Counted from the stretch's first letter, positions 42,951-53,449 are shown. The stretch: DNA of 64,000 nucleotides from an uncultured Aquimarina sp. (GCA_947502885.1 CANNBP010000001.1:248001-312000); one strand, 5' to 3'. Made by a program: numbers and translations. The notes: generated by a model from the sequence alone, not told the origin.

Positions 42951-44627
42951 TTAAGAATATATTTTTATGGTATTTTTCCAACCATGATTCATTGGTTCAG
43001 AAGTAAAATCCCATCGTTCTTGATAACTTTCTGTTAGGCGAGCTTTGACATATTTTAACCCCGTACCTTCTTTTTTATCATTCTTTGTTTCGGTTATTCT
43101 ACTAGCAAATGTTAAAAATGTATAGCACTTAAAATTAATACTCGATTCAAAAATCAACTTAAATTTAATACTGTTATCTTCTAGAGGCATACTGTGTGTA
43201 ATTCCGTTTTCTAGTAATGTAAGAAGAATTCCAGGAGGTATCTTTTCTTCAGGACTGATACCTTCCTCTTGCCAAAAATAACTAATTTCTTTCCGGTACT
43301 CCATGATCTCAAGATGAGAATGACAAAGCATTATTTCTTGTGAAACAGGAATCAATGTTTTACTTTCTATTTGGTTAAAAAGGTCAAATTCTTTTGCCAA
43401 AGCTTCTATAAACAAAACCCCTTTCTTAGGTGCTTCTTCTATCCAATCTATTAATGAGGTTAAAGTATTCATTAGAAAATGAGGTTGAATATTTTTTTTA
43501 AGTAATTCTAGTCGTAGGCGTGTTGATTGAACTAAAGAATTTTCATAAGCCAGCCTTTGTTCTTTGATTCGTAGGGAGAGTAAATAAAACATACCAAGAA
43601 GAATAAGACTAAATCCTGCGAATAAGCTTTTGTTAAAAGGAGTAACAAAACCTATAAGTACAGATAATAGGATGGTTAGCAGTACAAGACGAGCACCTTT
43701 CATCTTTTTATAAACCCCAAATACCACAATTCCAAAAGAAAACAACCACATGCTTATCGCCATATTATTGGTAGTTAGTTCGAATATATGTTTTGATAGA
43801 AAAATATAAAATAGAACACCTGTGTAAATGGTAAGTAGCAATTTTCGCTTAGGAAAAGGAAACTGCATGGAAAAATAGAACGGAATCAAAAAAGAAATGC
43901 CAAGCATTAGAATACCTATGGTCTTTAAGCGTATAACATGCATACTGTAATGTATGGGTAAATAGGCTTTAATGTACTCTGCTAATATCAGGGTGAAAAA
44001 GAGAAAACAACAAATACTAAAAATTAGTGTTGCATATTCCTTTTTGTTACTTAAAAAGAGAAACAAAAAATAAAAGGAGGTGATAAGAAAAGCTCCTGCA
44101 AAAAGATGCATATAAGAAGATTCGATGAGTCGATCTGTTAATAAATCATCATAATAATCAATCTCTAATCCCCATATTCCAGAATGATCAGGGAAATAAT
44201 AAAGACTTGAGCGTATGGCTAATATATGTTCGCCTTCTTCTGTTAGATCAGTAGGAATGCTAAAGGTGGCCCACATTTTTCCTTCAGGCGGCAGTATCGA
44301 TTCCTGACCTGGATTACCATTTTTTCCAATCAATACCCCATCCCAAAAAACCTCATATTCCCCATAAACATCCAGTTGGATTCCATAAGGATGTAATGAT
44401 TCAGGCGATTTCAAAATATCAATTGGAGTACGTAACCAGTAAACCTGACCATCTGGTATTAATCTTATATGTTTTTTCCAACCCTGATCATTCCAATTTT
44501 TAGCGGCCCATTCTTGTTGATCTCCTACCTTGAATACCGTTTTATATTTCTTGTAAACAGGATTTTGAGAACAAGCTGTCACAAGTAGCAATACTAAAAG
44601 AAAACAAGGCAAAAATCTCAAATTCAT
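42951..44627 (-). CDS. 7TMR-DISM-type LytS sensor histidine kinase
   Basis: A 558-residue protein. A lipoprotein-like N-terminus (LVTACSQNP) is followed by an extracytoplasmic jelly-roll sensor at about 30-165, with QLDVYGEYEVFWDGVLIGKNG and a galactose-binding-like WATFSIPTDL. Seven membrane helices (about 170-360) and a linker lead to the kinase domain, with the phospho-acceptor His in IQPHFLMNTLTSLIDW, LLTLLENGITHS and GTGLKYVKARLTESYQ. The N-terminal domain probably binds a carbohydrate or other small ligand outside. It is divergent from the serine hydrolase-like gene at 44856. Confidence 0.9.
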   Translation of the reverse strand: MNLRFLPCFLLVLLLVTACSQNPVYKKYKTVFKVGDQQEWAAKNWNDQGWKKHIRLIPDGQVYWLRTPIDILKSPESLHPYGIQLDVYGEYEVFWDGVLIGKNGNPGQESILPPEGKMWATFSIPTDLTEEGEHILAIRSSLYYFPDHSGIWGLEIDYYDDLLTDRLIESSYMHLFAGAFLITSFYFLFLFLSNKKEYATLIFSICCFLFFTLILAEYIKAYLPIHYSMHVIRLKTIGILMLGISFLIPFYFSMQFPFPKRKLLLTIYTGVLFYIFLSKHIFELTTNNMAISMWLFSFGIVVFGVYKKMKGARLVLLTILLSVLIGFVTPFNKSLFAGFSLILLGMFYLLSLRIKEQRLAYENSLVQSTRLRLELLKKNIQPHFLMNTLTSLIDWIEEAPKKGVLFIEALAKEFDLFNQIESKTLIPVSQEIMLCHSHLEIMEYRKEISYFWQEEGISPEEKIPPGILLTLLENGITHSMPLEDNSIKFKLIFESSINFKCYTFLTFASRITETKNDKKEGTGLKYVKARLTESYQERWDFTSEPMNHGWKNTIKIYS

Positions 44628-44673
44628 TCGATAAGGTTTACTGATGCAAGCTAATCATTATAAATAGGTTCTT

Positions 44674-44705
44674 AGAGCAGTTCATTAATACATAGAGCAG
44701 TTCAC
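44674..44705 (+). promoter_or_regulatory. Candidate LytTR-binding direct repeat (copy 1)
   Basis: CAGTTCAT (44678-44685) and CAGTTCAC (44698-44705) are direct repeats 20 bases apart within AGAGCAGTTCATTAATACAT and its continuation. Their form, C-A-GTT-N-A, and two-turn spacing fit the published LytTR consensus. The site lies between the divergent kinase gene and the serine hydrolase-like gene. The surrounding block of about 90 bases is repeated in front of the gene at 56328. Confidence 0.55.
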
Positions 44706-44855
44706 AAAATTCACATTGAATTCATGGCAGAAAAATACAACTTTTGTACAAGAAAAAATCATGAAAGATACATTGACATTGACAAAAGAGGCTATTCCAA
44801 ACAATTTTTAATGCTGAGTATTATAAAATCAATCATTCTATTAAAAAATATAACT

Positions 44856-46688
44856 ATGAAAAATATTACCTCAGTTCTCTTACTTATCGTTCTTTTTCAA
44901 TCATGTATAAAAGAATCAAATACTGATACTAGGATTGATTTAGTTAAAAAGGTAGAAACGGGTCTTACGACTCGCGTATATATAAAAGGTGATTCAACAT
45001 GGTCTATAGAAGAACGTATGAAACATTATGGCATTCCAGGTGTGAGTATTGCTGTCATATATAATGGTGAAATTGCATGGACAAAAGGGTACGGTGTCGT
45101 GGATAAAGAAAGTCAAATCCCAGTAACGACACAAACACTTTTCCAGGCAGCGGCAACTAGTATGCCAGTAACAGCCTATGGCGCTTTGCGTGTGGTAGAA
45201 GAAAATAAATTAGACTTAGATAAAGATGTTAACGGTTATTTAAAATCTTGGAAAGTACCAGAAAATGAATTTACCAAAGACAAGAAAGTTACTATAAAAA
45301 ACCTTTTGAATCACTCTGCCGGAATACATCCTCGTGGAACAGGGGCATATCGTATTGATGAGGAAATCCCAACGCTTATAGAGATCTTAAACGGAATTTT
45401 TCCCGCTAAAAACGAGCCAATTACCGTCAATAAAGAACCTAGTGAAAGTGTCCGTTTTGCATACGCCAGCTATGTGCCTATTCAACAAATGATGCTGGAT
45501 GTAGAGGGGAAAACATTCCCAGAGATTATGAATGAACTCGTGTTGGAGCCCTTAGAAATGAGCAACAGTACATTTAACTTATCACTTACTACGGAGCAAT
45601 TAACTAAGGTAGCAACAGGTTATTTAAAAGATGGTTCTAAGGTAAAAGGAGGAAGAAACATTGATCCTGTATTGGCTTCAACTGGATTATGGACAACCGC
45701 CGAGGACTATGCAAAATTTATAGCCAACGTACAGCAAACCCTAAACGGTAAGAGTACTAAAGGATTGTCAAAAGGTCTGACAGCATTAATGGGCACACCA
45801 TATGGAGTGAGTAATAATTCTGGCTGGTCATTTACATTGGGCTTAGGTTTTCAGCTTTTTAATAGAAATGATGAAATCTACTTAAGACATCACGGATGGA
45901 ATACAGGGTTTTATGCTGAAATAATGGCTCATAGAGACAAAGGTTATGGTGTGGTTGTGATGACCAATTCCACGTTTCCAGCTTTTAATGCCGAAGTTAT
46001 TCGCTCTGTAGCTCTGGCGTATGATTGGGATAATTATGTTCCAGCACATAAAAAAATAGAAATTGAACAGTCTTTAGCCAATAAGATTAGCGGTAGATAT
46101 ATGTCCAATGGTAGGATTGTAGAGGTTTTTGAAAAGGGTAATCGACTATTTTATAAAAATATACTTGATATAAATGCGGAAGAACTAGTCAAAGTCTCAG
46201 ATAGTAGTTTTGTTAAAAGAAATTCTAGTCGATTTATACAATTCGAGCCAAATTCTGAAAATGAAATACTCAATTTACATTTTATTAATAGAAACGACGG
46301 AAAAATAACTTCAACTTTTGTTAAGATGGATACTGATAAAAAAGAACCAATAGAATTCCTTCTTGAAAATGACTTTGACAAAGCACTTAATGCATATATG
46401 ACCTTAAAAGAACATGACTCAGCTTATCTTACTATTACTGAAGACTATTTAAATGATCTAGGCTATGATTTTTTCCATGGGGATAGAATGACATTAGCAC
46501 AAAATATTTTCAAAGTAAATATGATGCTCTATCCAGATAGTTTCAGAGTGTATGATAGTTATGCAGAAGCTTGTGTTAAAATTGGAGAAATTGATCTAGC
46601 AATTTTAAATTATAATAAATCACTCGAATTAAACCCTCAAAATAACCGTACCAGGCATAAGCTTAAAGAACTACGAAAAAGTGAATAA
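44856..46688 (+). CDS. Serine hydrolase (beta-lactamase fold) without catalytic Ser and Lys, with TPR tail
   Basis: I chose ATG at 44856 (MKNITSVLLLIVLFQSCIKE, lipoprotein signal), 610 residues. Residues 50-390 form a class C beta-lactamase/DD-peptidase domain, with MKHYGIPGVSIAVIYNGEIAW and NHSAGIHPRGTG in place. The SxxK motif should read like ASISKPVTA, but here it is AATSMPVTA (A100-x-x-M103), so both nucleophile and general base are lost. The second motif is YAS, and the third region keeps HHGWNTGF. The last 110 residues hold a TPR-like helix pair (YDSYAEACVKIGEIDLAILNYNKSLELNPQN). It is probably a binding or regulatory protein in the periplasm. It sits behind a candidate LytTR-type site and is divergent from a sensor kinase. 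Confidence 0.85.
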   Translation: MKNITSVLLLIVLFQSCIKESNTDTRIDLVKKVETGLTTRVYIKGDSTWSIEERMKHYGIPGVSIAVIYNGEIAWTKGYGVVDKESQIPVTTQTLFQAAATSMPVTAYGALRVVEENKLDLDKDVNGYLKSWKVPENEFTKDKKVTIKNLLNHSAGIHPRGTGAYRIDEEIPTLIEILNGIFPAKNEPITVNKEPSESVRFAYASYVPIQQMMLDVEGKTFPEIMNELVLEPLEMSNSTFNLSLTTEQLTKVATGYLKDGSKVKGGRNIDPVLASTGLWTTAEDYAKFIANVQQTLNGKSTKGLSKGLTALMGTPYGVSNNSGWSFTLGLGFQLFNRNDEIYLRHHGWNTGFYAEIMAHRDKGYGVVVMTNSTFPAFNAEVIRSVALAYDWDNYVPAHKKIEIEQSLANKISGRYMSNGRIVEVFEKGNRLFYKNILDINAEELVKVSDSSFVKRNSSRFIQFEPNSENEILNLHFINRNDGKITSTFVKMDTDKKEPIEFLLENDFDKALNAYMTLKEHDSAYLTITEDYLNDLGYDFFHGDRMTLAQNIFKVNMMLYPDSFRVYDSYAEACVKIGEIDLAILNYNKSLELNPQNNRTRHKLKELRKSE

Positions 46689-46840
46689 AATCAACTTTTA
46701 TCTAATTTAATAGTGGTATAGGACCGCGTGTGTAATGGTGATTGTTCACTATAACCCTTTTATAAATTGAAAATAAATGTTCTATAATCGGCTACTATTC
46801 TTATGCTATTCACTATCAAACATGTATAAATATTAAAATC

Positions 46841-48040
46841 ATGAAAAATAAAACTGGAATACTATTTTTAATTCTTATTGGACTAACACATAGTAACTTT
46901 GCTCAACAAATTGATAGTCCAACACCTGAAGCTACAACCACCGAAATCAAGCTCTCATATAAGGATATTCCTGATCTCAAAGAAGCCTTTATAGATACAT
47001 CTCCTAGTGACAGAAAGGATGATGGTATCCCTGTGGGTGAATTGGGTGTAGATGGTGGTAATAAAGAGATGATTCTTAGTCTAGCGCATGGGATTGCTGA
47101 TAATAAATATGATAATTTCGACAGTTTTCTTATAGCCCATAAGGGTAAGCTCCTCTTTGAATCCTATTATTCACGTGGTCGCATTAATTTACCCCATTTC
47201 CAAGCATCAGCAACTAAAGTTTACACAAGTATGGTGCTAGGCCGAGCTATCCAGTTAGGATATCTTACCATGGCAGATTTAAACAAACCTGTGGTAAACT
47301 TTCTTAAAGATCTGGACCGAACAAAATTGGTTAATGGTGTCGAAAAGATCACACTACATCAGGCGATGACTATGCGTTCAGGTATTCGAATCAGTAAAGA
47401 ACAGAGAGAAGAGTTCAAAAAAAATCCAAGTCAGTTAAAAGGGCAGGGGCAGATTCAAGTTTTCCTAGAGCATACCGAACCTATTACCAAGGATTCTCAG
47501 AGTTTTAAATATCAAGATGATCCTAGGTTGGTAATGCAAGTTATTAATGCAGTGGTTCCAGGATCGGCCAAAGACTTTATTAAAAATGAACTTCTTGATA
47601 AAATGCAAATCACAAATTATGGTTGGAAGACTGACGTTAGTAATCTGCCAGCTTCGGGATGGGGATCGAGCATGACATCGCGTAATATGATTAAATGGGG
47701 CACTTTGGTCATCAACAAAGGTAAATGGAATGGTGAACAGCTGGTTCCAGAAGCGTTTATCGCCAAAGCAACTAGCAGAATCCTTTATACTGGTGATGAT
47801 GATGTCTATGGTGGTGGTAAAGATGTTTCTAATCAGGGGTATGGTTATTACTGGTGGAGTGCAGATTTAAAATATGGTAATAAGAGTTATTTCTGCTCAT
47901 CTGCTCAAGGAGGTGGTGGTCAGTATATCATTCTGATTGAAGAACTTGATCTGATGGTTGTGGTTACTTCTCGTGATAATGATAATAGTACCCTTCAAAT
48001 AATCGCAGAGAAGGTCATACCGGCTTTTATTAAGAAATAG
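46841..48040 (+). CDS. Serine hydrolase, beta-lactamase/DD-peptidase fold
   Basis: A 399-residue exported protein (signal MKNKTGILFLILIGLTHSNFAQ). The class C-type motifs are intact: S123-A-T-K126 in QASATKVYTSMVLG, KYQDDPRLVM as second motif and SAQGGGGQYI as third. MTSRNMIKWGTLVINKGKWNGEQLVPEAF is the standard late segment. Such enzymes hydrolyse D-peptides, esters or beta-lactams. It is followed after 23 bases by a PD40 lipoprotein gene, and the same hydrolase-plus-PD40 pairing recurs at 53.4-57.2 kb. Confidence 0.9.
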   Translation: MKNKTGILFLILIGLTHSNFAQQIDSPTPEATTTEIKLSYKDIPDLKEAFIDTSPSDRKDDGIPVGELGVDGGNKEMILSLAHGIADNKYDNFDSFLIAHKGKLLFESYYSRGRINLPHFQASATKVYTSMVLGRAIQLGYLTMADLNKPVVNFLKDLDRTKLVNGVEKITLHQAMTMRSGIRISKEQREEFKKNPSQLKGQGQIQVFLEHTEPITKDSQSFKYQDDPRLVMQVINAVVPGSAKDFIKNELLDKMQITNYGWKTDVSNLPASGWGSSMTSRNMIKWGTLVINKGKWNGEQLVPEAFIAKATSRILYTGDDDVYGGGKDVSNQGYGYYWWSADLKYGNKSYFCSSAQGGGGQYIILIEELDLMVVVTSRDNDNSTLQIIAEKVIPAFIKK

Positions 48041-48063
48041 CAAACATTATAAAAATCTAACCA

Positions 48064-48957
48064 GTGAAAAATTACAACTTTATATTTTTAATATTTGTGT
48101 TAACTCTATTTGTAAATTCCTGCAATATCAAAAAAAAGAATACAAAAGACAGTGATTCAATAACTATAGAAAATCCCTATCTCTATCTAGGGCAAAAACC
48201 GCCAGGTTTGATTCCTGAAGTTTTTGCTCCTGGTATTGTTTCTACAGAACATCGTGATCATAATGCTTTCTTGTCGTCTGATCTAAAAGAGTTTTACTTT
48301 ACTAGAAAAGACATTAACAATAGAAAATGGTTATTAATTGTTTTTAAGTACGAAAATAATCGATGGTGCGAATCTGTGGTAGGATCAAGAGTGGGGCGCC
48401 CTATCTTAGCTCCAGATGGTAAGTTCATGCATTTGGGCAGCAAATATATGGAGCGTACCGAAACTGGATGGTCAGAAGTAAAAAGTCTTGGACCTATGTT
48501 TGATAGAGAAGATTGGGGTATCATGCGCTTATCGGCATCAGCAAATGGCACCTATGTTTTTGATGATTATAAAAGTAACGATGTAATCCGTATATCAATG
48601 CTCAAAGATGGCAAACGAGAAGAACCAAGATTGCTCGGTAAAGAGATTAATACCGGAAAATGGAATGCTCACCCCTTCATTGCTACCGACGGCTCCTATA
48701 TTCTTTGGGACGGTGAAAGAGATAGTGGATATGGCGATTCTGATATATATATTAGTTATCGACACCAAGATGGTTCATGGGGTGAGGCTATTAATTTAGG
48801 GAATAAGATAAACACAAGTGCTTGGGAAGCTTCAGCATATGTAACACCAGACGAAAAATATCTTTTTTTTAATAGAGAAGTAAGTCAAGGTAATGGAGAT
48901 ATATTTTGGGTAGATGCTCAGATTATTGAAACACTCAGACCTAAACAAAATAGATAA
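48064..48957 (+). CDS. PD40/WD40-like beta-propeller lipoprotein
   Basis: A 297-residue protein from a GTG start, with a lipoprotein signal (…[12 protein letters not shown]). TolB-like PD40 blades follow: [59 protein letters not shown] and [27 protein letters not shown]. The propeller is probably a ligand-binding module in the outer-membrane leaflet or outside. It is a close paralogue of the genes at 53450 and 56328; the first 45 residues and the C-terminus are nearly identical to the copy at 56328. It is co-transcribed with the serine hydrolase upstream. Confidence 0.88.
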   Translation: MKNYNFIFLIFVLTLFVNSCNIKKKNTKDSDSITIENPYLYLGQKPPGLIPEVFAPGIVSTEHRDHNAFLSSDLKEFYFTRKDINNRKWLLIVFKYENNRWCESVVGSRVGRPILAPDGKFMHLGSKYMERTETGWSEVKSLGPMFDREDWGIMRLSASANGTYVFDDYKSNDVIRISMLKDGKREEPRLLGKEINTGKWNAHPFIATDGSYILWDGERDSGYGDSDIYISYRHQDGSWGEAINLGNKINTSAWEASAYVTPDEKYLFFNREVSQGNGDIFWVDAQIIETLRPKQNR

Positions 48958-48974
48958 AACCTATAAAAATAGTG

Positions 48975-49892
48975 TCACTTCTTTACATCTAAAATAGTAT
49001 GTACCCCATTTTCTAACTCATACAGTGTTGTGATTTCTTTATCGGTTAAATTTCTATTGAAAATAGATAACTCGTCCATAAGTCCAATATATCCTAATCC
49101 CAAATAAATATTAGATTTAGACAAATCCCAGGTAAAAGGCGTATCAATATTCTCACGAGTCCCCTTATGCTTACCATTCATGTACAGAGACGCCTGTCCA
49201 TTGTTAGTATTTAGACTAGAAAAATTAATCAAAACATGTGTCCATTGGCCACTACCAAAAGGCGGATTTTTTACTCCTGTTAGACGCTTGTTAAAAATAG
49301 GATTCTCGTTATCAGGTCCTTCAGGGTTTGGGTTCCATATATTTCGATCTCCAATAACACCTAATCGAAAATCGCGAGGATTTTCTTTGGTGAAATCCAC
49401 CCAAATAGCTGCATCATTATAACTTAAATCTGTAATTTGAATCGGATCGCAATAACCTGGTTTTAAATCGGTAGCAGGATCTATACTTAACCAAAATGAA
49501 ACTGCGCCACTCCAATTTTCTTTATTATAGGCTATATTTTTTTCACTGGCATAATAAATATTTCCCTTACTACGCTCTGTAAATACTAATCCATAACCAT
49601 ATTTTCCTTTTCCATCTTGTCTGCTAATATCAGATTTGTGTAATCCTACCTTTGCAGAATCCATTGCTTTTCTATTAGGTACTGTATACATGCGTGTATC
49701 ACCTAACGAAAAATCTGCATCTATTCCCTTATCAAAAGAAGCATAAAATGTTAGTGCTTCTTTTAAATTAGTTTTATTATAATCTGTAACAGTTGTTTCT
49801 TTAGGTTTTTTTTCCTGTTTACAGGCATATGTTATAGCAATAAAAATTGAAATAATAAAAACAAATACTCTTCTTATTGATGTAATAGACAT
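48975..49892 (-). CDS. LamG/concanavalin-like domain lipoprotein
   Basis: A 305-residue protein with a lipoprotein signal (…IAITYACKQEKK). A single LamG-like domain starts LTFYASFDKGIDADFSLGDTRMYT and contains ENWSGAVSFWLSIDPATDLKPGYCDPI and QWTHVLINFSSLNTNN. It ends GYIGLMDELSIFNRNLTDKEITTLYEL. It is strongly similar to the secreted protein at 34634. It is convergent with the PD40 gene on its left and divergent from the gamma-glutamyltransferase. No enzymatic motif is visible; glycan or protein binding is likely. Confidence 0.86.
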   Translation of the reverse strand: MSITSIRRVFVFIISIFIAITYACKQEKKPKETTVTDYNKTNLKEALTFYASFDKGIDADFSLGDTRMYTVPNRKAMDSAKVGLHKSDISRQDGKGKYGYGLVFTERSKGNIYYASEKNIAYNKENWSGAVSFWLSIDPATDLKPGYCDPIQITDLSYNDAAIWVDFTKENPRDFRLGVIGDRNIWNPNPEGPDNENPIFNKRLTGVKNPPFGSGQWTHVLINFSSLNTNNGQASLYMNGKHKGTRENIDTPFTWDLSKSNIYLGLGYIGLMDELSIFNRNLTDKEITTLYELENGVHTILDVKK

Positions 49893-50073
49893 AACTTAAT
49901 TAAATATGGATGAAACAAATCAAAAATACTAATTAAAACTTATCCAGCGTATATTATTAATAGTGTAATAGATAACATACTTGTTGGGTTTGTTAATTTT
50001 TTTAACCATCTCTAACAAAGCTATAATCTTTAGTATCTTAGAAAAATAAATCAAATACTGAAACTTTAGATTC

Positions 50074-51771
50074 ATGAAAAATATTTTTCGTTGTATTTTA
50101 TATACTTTTCTTATAACTCAATACACAACAGCTCAAGATCGAATTACAGGTAAATCTTTTGCTACACGATCAGAAGTACTAGGTCAAAATGGAATGGTAG
50201 CTACTAGCCACCCTTTAGCGACACAAATAGGGCTTGAGATCTTAAAAAAGGGAGGTAACGCCATTGATGCTGCCATTGGGGCAAATGCAGCATTAGGATT
50301 AATGGAACCTACAGGTTGTGGTATAGGAGGTGATCTCTTTGCTATCGTGTGGGATGGTAAAACAAAAAAACTCTATGGGTTAAATGCAAGTGGGCGTTCT
50401 CCTAAAAAACTTACTTTAGATTTTTTTGAAAAAGAAAATATGAAAAAAATCCCATCCTACGGACCAATACCTGTAAGTGTACCAGGAACTGTAGATGGGT
50501 GGTTTGAGCTTCATAAAAAGTTTGGTTCTAAACCGATGTCAGAGATTTTGGCACCAGCTATCAATTATGCCGAAAAGGGATTTCCTCTGACTGAACTTAT
50601 AGCATGGTACTTACAACGTAGTATTCCTTTTTTTGAATCAAATGATTTTCCAAATATAAAAGACACCTACAAAACACAAAATGGTGGTAAACTCCCTAAT
50701 GAAGGAGAAATCTATAAAAACCCTTACCTGGCAAATACTTATAGAAAAATTGTAGAAGAAGGTAGGGATGCTTTTTACAAAGGAGATATAGCTAAGACTA
50801 TTGATAAATTTGTAAAGGAACAAGGTGGTTTTCTTTCTGCAAAAGACCTAGCAGATCATAAATCAGAATGGGTAGAACCTGTGTCTATTAATTATAGAGG
50901 TTATGATGTTTGGGAACTGCCGCCAAATGGCCAGGGCATTGCTGCACTTCAGATGCTACAAATATTAAAAGGCTACAACTTTTCAAATATTCAATTTGGA
51001 AGTGCAGAACACCTTCATTTGTTCACAGAAGCTAAGAAATTAGCTTTTGAAGATCGCGCAAAGTATTATGCAGATATGGATTTTTTCAAGGTTCCTGTTG
51101 AAGAATTATTATCAGATAAATATGCTAAAAATAGAAGAGCACAAATTGGTAAACGGGCAGGAAAATATGATGCAGGCAAAATTTCAGTTGGTGAAACGAT
51201 TTATATGACAGTTGCTGATAAGGAAGGAACAATGGTATCATTGATCCAAAGTAATTATAGAGGAATGGGTTCTGGTATGACTCCTCCTAAATTAGGATTT
51301 ATGTTGCAAAATAGGGGTGAGCTATTTAGTCTTAAACGTAATCAAGCCAATACTTACAAACCTGGTAAGCGTCCGTTTCATACTATTATTCCCGCATTTA
51401 TTACTAAAGATGGGAAACCATACGTTAGTTTTGGTGTAATGGGTGGTGATTTTCAACCTATGGGACATACACAAATTGTAATGAATCTTATAGATTTTGG
51501 AATGAATTTACAAGAAGCAGGTGATGCTCCAAGGTGGGATCATACAGGAGGAGCAAGCCCAATGGGAGAGACTACAATAAATTCTGGAACTATACGTATA
51601 GAATCAGGAATACCATATGCAACGCATAGAGGGTTGATGGATAAAGGTCATGTAATTGGAGTAGCTAGAGGAGTATATGGCGGCTATCAGGCTATTTTAT
51701 GGGATGATAAAAATAAGGTTTATCATGGAGCCTCAGAGAGCCGTAAGGATGGACAAGCAGCTGGATATTAA
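50074..51771 (+). CDS. ggt: Gamma-glutamyltransferase
   Basis: A 565-residue exported proenzyme (signal ending YTTAQ). Conserved blocks are NGMVATSHPLATQIGLEILKKGGNAIDAAI at 39-68, the substrate Arg in LNASGRSP (R108) and LPPNGQGIAALQML. The autoprocessing site is E374-T375, where T375 would become the nucleophile of the small subunit, followed by VADKEGTMVSLIQSNYRGMGSG. The canonical TTH is here TIY, as in many GGT-like paralogues. The enzyme cleaves gamma-glutamyl bonds of glutathione or peptides in the periplasm. It is transcribed alone, divergent from the LamG lipoprotein. Confidence 0.93.
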   Translation: MKNIFRCILYTFLITQYTTAQDRITGKSFATRSEVLGQNGMVATSHPLATQIGLEILKKGGNAIDAAIGANAALGLMEPTGCGIGGDLFAIVWDGKTKKLYGLNASGRSPKKLTLDFFEKENMKKIPSYGPIPVSVPGTVDGWFELHKKFGSKPMSEILAPAINYAEKGFPLTELIAWYLQRSIPFFESNDFPNIKDTYKTQNGGKLPNEGEIYKNPYLANTYRKIVEEGRDAFYKGDIAKTIDKFVKEQGGFLSAKDLADHKSEWVEPVSINYRGYDVWELPPNGQGIAALQMLQILKGYNFSNIQFGSAEHLHLFTEAKKLAFEDRAKYYADMDFFKVPVEELLSDKYAKNRRAQIGKRAGKYDAGKISVGETIYMTVADKEGTMVSLIQSNYRGMGSGMTPPKLGFMLQNRGELFSLKRNQANTYKPGKRPFHTIIPAFITKDGKPYVSFGVMGGDFQPMGHTQIVMNLIDFGMNLQEAGDAPRWDHTGGASPMGETTINSGTIRIESGIPYATHRGLMDKGHVIGVARGVYGGYQAILWDDKNKVYHGASESRKDGQAAGY

Positions 51772-52220
51772 AGCAAAGAAAGGTATCAAATACACCTATA
51801 AAATCACTGAAAATAATAACTAATAGCTTTAATAGGTAATATCTTTTATTTTTTTCTTCTCAAATGCTTCTTTTACAACTGTAATGGAATATTCTTTGTC
51901 CGAAGCCAAGATTGGAGTGGGAATGTTTATGTAATCGGAGTATTATTTCTAATTTCACTAGGTAACTATAATTGATTTTTTAATATTCTTGAATTATAAG
52001 AAAAACAGAAAATAAAATGTTTAATTTGTGACTGGTAACAAATAACGATCCCTTGAGAAGCCGACAATAATAGATTTATACAGCTAACAAACATCTTAAA
52101 GGTCTGATATTTTTGATTTACGTATAAAAATTCAAATAAACATGAGTGACTATCATTTTTTAAATTCATATACTAAATGTTAAATTTTAGATACTGCTAT
52201 ATAGTCAAAAGTAAGCTCAA
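51772..52220. other. Gene-free stretch with possible coding debris
   Basis: No supported gene. On the plus strand one frame around 51870-51974 reads DWSGNVYVIGVLFLISLGNYN at its end, and another reads FTTVMEYSLSEAKIGVGMF; both look like degraded membrane-protein coding sequence, but I cannot name a family. A short minus-strand frame at 51966-52169 has no family likeness and I do not call it. Confidence 0.3.
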
Positions 52221-53342
52221 ATGAAATTAGTAGTAGACTTTATATTAATCATCGGTATTTTACTATCTCTATCTGCAATAATAGGTATACTAAAGCTAAA
52301 GCAGAAAAAAATACCACACTATATATTAGTCGTTTTTTGGTTTTTGATTCTTAATGTAATAGTATATTTCTATGCGAGCCTGCATGATCTAAAGACACTA
52401 CAATTTATTACCGATTATTTCCAAAATGGAGTAAGGTTCTTTATTCCACCCTTAATGTATTTATATGTTAAATCAATTTTTATTGAGAGACCAAACTTAA
52501 TAAGAAAGAACATAAAACATTTTATAATCTTCTGTGTTTACTTTTTATTCTACATTTTCCCTAAGTCTTTGAATCCTCATTCAGACTATATATATACAAT
52601 TCATGATTATATACCAAATTGGGCATTGGTCCAAGATATATTTGGAATAGTATATTTTATTCTTTCTTTAAAATTATTCTACAAGGTTAATAACCTTATG
52701 AAACAAAATTATTCGAATATCATTGAGAAAGACTTCTTATGGATTGAAAAATTCTTAATTAGTTTTCTAATCGTACTAATTGTAGACCTTATAATTACAA
52801 TAACAGAGATAGTAATCGGACACTACGTTAATTGGGATGGTTATATCACTGTAATCTTTATGATTATTGCCATGTCATATCTTGGATATTATGGACTTAC
52901 TCAATCTACTATTTTTTTGCCAAATTTTTTAATTCAAAAGGATGTAGTACAAACCACTGAAGTTGACAAACAGTCCTCTTATCTTAAAGAGTTCGAAAAG
53001 GAAGAATTGAAAGCTAAATTTCATACCTGTATGAATGAGGAAAAAATCTACTTATCAACAGATTTAAATTTGAAAATACTTGCTGGTGCAATGGGAGTTT
53101 CAGAACGGAAACTATCTGCTTTCTTTAACGAAGTTTTGAATAGTAGTTTTTATGACTCTATAAATTCATTTCGAGTAGAGGAGGCCAAAACTCTCTTAAA
53201 ATCAAATGCTATTAAGAGTCATTCCATAACTGGCATTGGTCTTTCTTGTGGTTTCAGTTCTAAAAGTAGTTTTTACAGAATCTTTAAAAAAAGTACTAAT
53301 TTATCCCCTTTAGCTTATTTAAAAGAGTCTCATCACACGTAA
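52221..53342 (+). CDS. AraC family regulator with membrane sensor domain
   Basis: A 373-residue protein: six or seven helices in residues 1-240, then a C-terminal AraC double helix-turn-helix (LKILAGAMGVSERKLSAFFNEVL, ITGIGLSCGFSSKSSFYRIFKKSTNLSPLAYLK). The architecture is that of the protein at 40974-42065. It stands just ahead of the PD40 gene at 53450 and the serine hydrolase at 54408, which it may control; that is inference from position. Confidence 0.9.
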   Translation: MKLVVDFILIIGILLSLSAIIGILKLKQKKIPHYILVVFWFLILNVIVYFYASLHDLKTLQFITDYFQNGVRFFIPPLMYLYVKSIFIERPNLIRKNIKHFIIFCVYFLFYIFPKSLNPHSDYIYTIHDYIPNWALVQDIFGIVYFILSLKLFYKVNNLMKQNYSNIIEKDFLWIEKFLISFLIVLIVDLIITITEIVIGHYVNWDGYITVIFMIIAMSYLGYYGLTQSTIFLPNFLIQKDVVQTTEVDKQSSYLKEFEKEELKAKFHTCMNEEKIYLSTDLNLKILAGAMGVSERKLSAFFNEVLNSSFYDSINSFRVEEAKTLLKSNAIKSHSITGIGLSCGFSSKSSFYRIFKKSTNLSPLAYLKESHHT

Positions 53343-53449
53343 TGAGACAATCTTAGCTCTGCAATTCTATTTTTTTAAGTGTAAAATCTTGAGGTTTGTG
53401 TTATCAATACTAACAAGAAAACAAAAAGTTAATATAAAATTTAAGATTC

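Noticed and set aside
44674..44705. Direct repeats as possible ends of a mobile element
   Set aside because: No transposase, inverted ends or target duplication is visible; position and spacing fit a regulator site better.
51966..52169. 67-residue open frame on the minus strand
   Set aside because: No recognisable domain or conserved-looking pattern, and it lies in a decayed region; not called as a gene.
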